From positions 1-5,352 of the forward strand of contig JADFQH010000225.1 in assembly GCA_022561895.1 (NCBI GenBank): a DNA stretch of 5,352 nucleotides, read 5' to 3'. The notes beneath the pieces were generated by a model. That model was not told the origin of the DNA and made no database searches. It saw only the letters and a list, made by a program, of their open reading frames with translations. Of the stretch, positions 4,262 through 5,352 are shown in pieces. Source of the stretch: Methanobacteriota archaeon (lineage in GTDB: Archaea > Halobacteriota > Halobacteria > Halobacteriales > Halalkalicoccaceae). Position 1 is the first letter of the stretch. Each line of letters opens with the position of its first letter. The translations under genes were made by a program, and so were the position numbers.

Positions 4262-5352
4262 TGCGAGCAATTGGGACATTCCCCAGACCGTGACCGTCGT
4301 CGCCGTGGACGACAATGCCGCGGAAGGGATCGCCGTTGGCGCCATCAGTCACAGCCTCATTAGCGCCGATTCAGCTTACAATGCATTGATTGTGAACACC
4401 GTTTCGGTGCTCATCGTCGATAACGACGTGGCCGGGGTTTCTATTGTGCAGTCGCTGGAGTCAACGGAGGTGATCGAAGGCGGTCTGACGGACAGCTACG
4501 AGGTCAGCCTGACCCGGCAGCCGACGGTGGATGTAGTGGTCACACTTGGCGCGGATGTTGATCTTTCGGCCCTCAGTAATGGAATCACCCAGTTGACCTT
4601 TACCACCGGAAATTGGGATGTGGCTCAGGTCGTCACCGTGACGGCGTTCGACGCCCAAGGCAACAAGGGTACGGCTGCAATCAGCGTCCGACTCGACGCG
4701 ATACCGCCGACTGTTTCGGTGACGGTTCCGGCGACCAGTGGCTCATACGATACGGTCGACCCGACGGTGACGATATCCGGAAGCACGTCGGACGATCATC
4801 TCCTGGATCGCGTCGACTGGTCGGCCTCGTCCGGGGCGAGCGGCACCATCAGCGATCCGGAGACCTGGGAGATTGCCGACCTCGCCCTTGGACTAGGCGA
4901 TACGGAGGTCACGATCACCGCATATGACGCTGCCGGCAATACCGCGGAGGCAACGCTCACCCTCACACGATTCGAGCTCGTAGGTGCACTGACTCTGTCA
5001 CCGAACGCGATCATTACGGGAGGCGTGCAGTCGCTTCGCGTCACGATTCAGATAGCCGGCAACATCCAGCTCAGTGCCGAACCCGTTCGCCTCGTCAGGA
5101 TCGACGAGCAGAACGTCGTGGTTGAGGACAACGTCGTGGCACTCCTGGACAATGGCCTCCTCGCCAATGGTGACGAGATTCAAGGTGATGGGGTGTACAG
5201 CGCTGTCGTCGCTTTCGCAGCAACCACGGCGGAGACTGTCCGGTTCCAGGTGGCCACAGCGATCCAGACAGCGGGTGGGGATCAGGAGGGTCGATCGACC
5301 ATCACCACCCTTGCCGTGAATGATGCGCACCTGGCTCCAACCGGCCAAAAGT
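4095..5352 (+). CDS. Open frame: FHA-domain scrap joined to Calx-beta / Ig-like surface protein, partial at right edge
   Basis: This frame is open from an ATG at 4095 (inside the DUF5611 coding region, so probably not a real start) to the window end, 419 codons. Residues ~14-45 are the first half of a forkhead-associated phosphothreonine-binding domain: FVIGRGQDCDL with the G-R pair (22-23) and SSVSRLHASI with H40. It stops in mid-domain. From ~residue 48 the protein is bacterial secreted-adhesin-like: two Calx-beta-type units with LTFDASNWDIPQTVTVVAVD (from 53) and LTFTTGNWDVAQVVTVTAFD (from 167), an Ig-like domain with DNTATDD-style TSDD and AYDAAGN motifs (~203-293), then a domain beginning ALTLSPNAII (~298) and ending with GDGVYSAVV (from 364), like bacterial choice-of-anchor X modules. 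No signal peptide, no end. The bacterial composition differs from the haloarchaeal core. Confidence 0.65.
   Translation, partial: MRNPAGAGDGLIELPPEKFVIGRGQDCDLDLGDSSVSRLHASIEQLSAPATILTFDASNWDIPQTVTVVAVDDNAAEGIAVGAISHSLISADSAYNALIVNTVSVLIVDNDVAGVSIVQSLESTEVIEGGLTDSYEVSLTRQPTVDVVVTLGADVDLSALSNGITQLTFTTGNWDVAQVVTVTAFDAQGNKGTAAISVRLDAIPPTVSVTVPATSGSYDTVDPTVTISGSTSDDHLLDRVDWSASSGASGTISDPETWEIADLALGLGDTEVTITAYDAAGNTAEATLTLTRFELVGALTLSPNAIITGGVQSLRVTIQIAGNIQLSAEPVRLVRIDEQNVVVEDNVVALLDNGLLANGDEIQGDGVYSAVVAFAATTAETVRFQVATAIQTAGGDQEGRSTITTLAVNDAHLAPTGQK
4108..4229 (+). other. About 120-base FHA-domain fragment of bacterial type, between two breakpoints
   Basis: Between the end of recognisable DUF5611 sequence (about 4108-4112) and the start of Calx-beta sequence (about 4230-4245) lies a very GC-rich stretch with C/G at nearly every third position, encoding only strands and the phosphopeptide-binding loops of an FHA domain. 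The remaining strands of the domain, which usually follow as a D-x-x-S-x-N-G-T motif, are absent. A fragment of this size, unrelated to either flank, is hard to explain as a functional gene part. Confidence 0.55.
4251..4658 (+). repeat. Two diverged Calx-beta-like repeat motifs
   Basis: Encoded 22-residue blocks at 4251-4316 and 4593-4658 share LTF-x3-NWD-x2-Q-x-VTV-x-A-x-D. They are 342 bases (114 residues) apart, about the size of one Calx-beta-type domain, which shows tandem domains. Between them comes the typical inter-repeat VSVLIVDNDVAGVSI stretch. Confidence 0.6.

Noticed and set aside
3806..4345. A 179-codon antisense frame across the DUF5611/FHA/Calx-beta junctions
   Set aside because: It spans two breakpoints and both sense frames contain recognisable families, so it is a by-product of composition.

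Overview
The central part of the window, about 360 to 4105, is a coherent haloarchaeal (class Halobacteria) chromosome segment. Its proteins are strongly acidic, its coding sequence is GC-rich, several genes have an AT-rich TATA element 25-30 bases before the ATG (leaderless transcription), and four products look like families that I know from haloarchaea. Both ends look foreign to this core. The first ~350 bases encode an unrecognised, perhaps viral, sequence read in frame into the C-terminal part of a geranylgeranyl-reductase-type flavoprotein. The last ~1240 bases encode a bacterial-looking scrap of an FHA domain joined to a Calx-beta/Ig-like extracellular protein that runs off the window. 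The three abrupt changes of family, each in mid-domain, are more easily explained by chimeric assembly or amplification than by biology, although they cannot be resolved from the sequence alone.

Layout: (1) 3-785 (+), unknown N-terminal segment fused to the reductase C-terminus. (2) 790-2556 (-), a compact cluster transcribed leftwards: a DUF6432-like winged-helix protein (2266-2556), then a YgfZ/GcvT-like folate-binding protein (1135-2229), then a small MNT-type nucleotidyltransferase (790-1131), whose start lies 3 bases after the ygfZ stop. The reductase and the nucleotidyltransferase converge with 4 bases between their stops. (3) 2557-2947, a 391-base divergent intergenic region with a hairpin (2607-2638), a 13-bp inverted repeat (2667-2764), a 112-bp MITE-like palindrome (2763-2874) and a possible 46-codon leaderless ORF that runs into that palindrome. 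(4) 2948-3733 (+), a DUF7093-like protein with zinc-binding motifs at both ends and a long acidic linker. (5) 3773-~4108 (+), a DUF5611-like protein complete except for its last few residues. (6) ~4108-5352 (+), the FHA scrap plus Calx-beta, Ig-like and 'choice-of-anchor'-like domains, open at the right edge.

The haloarchaeal genes are mostly housekeeping or conserved-hypothetical: YgfZ for tetrahydrofolate-dependent Fe-S protein maintenance, the reductase for isoprenoid saturation, and three small conserved haloarchaeal proteins of unknown role. I see no convincing new multi-gene system. The most unusual real structure is the repeat-rich divergent intergenic region. The most consequential observation for a user is that the ends of the window should not be trusted as one genome.
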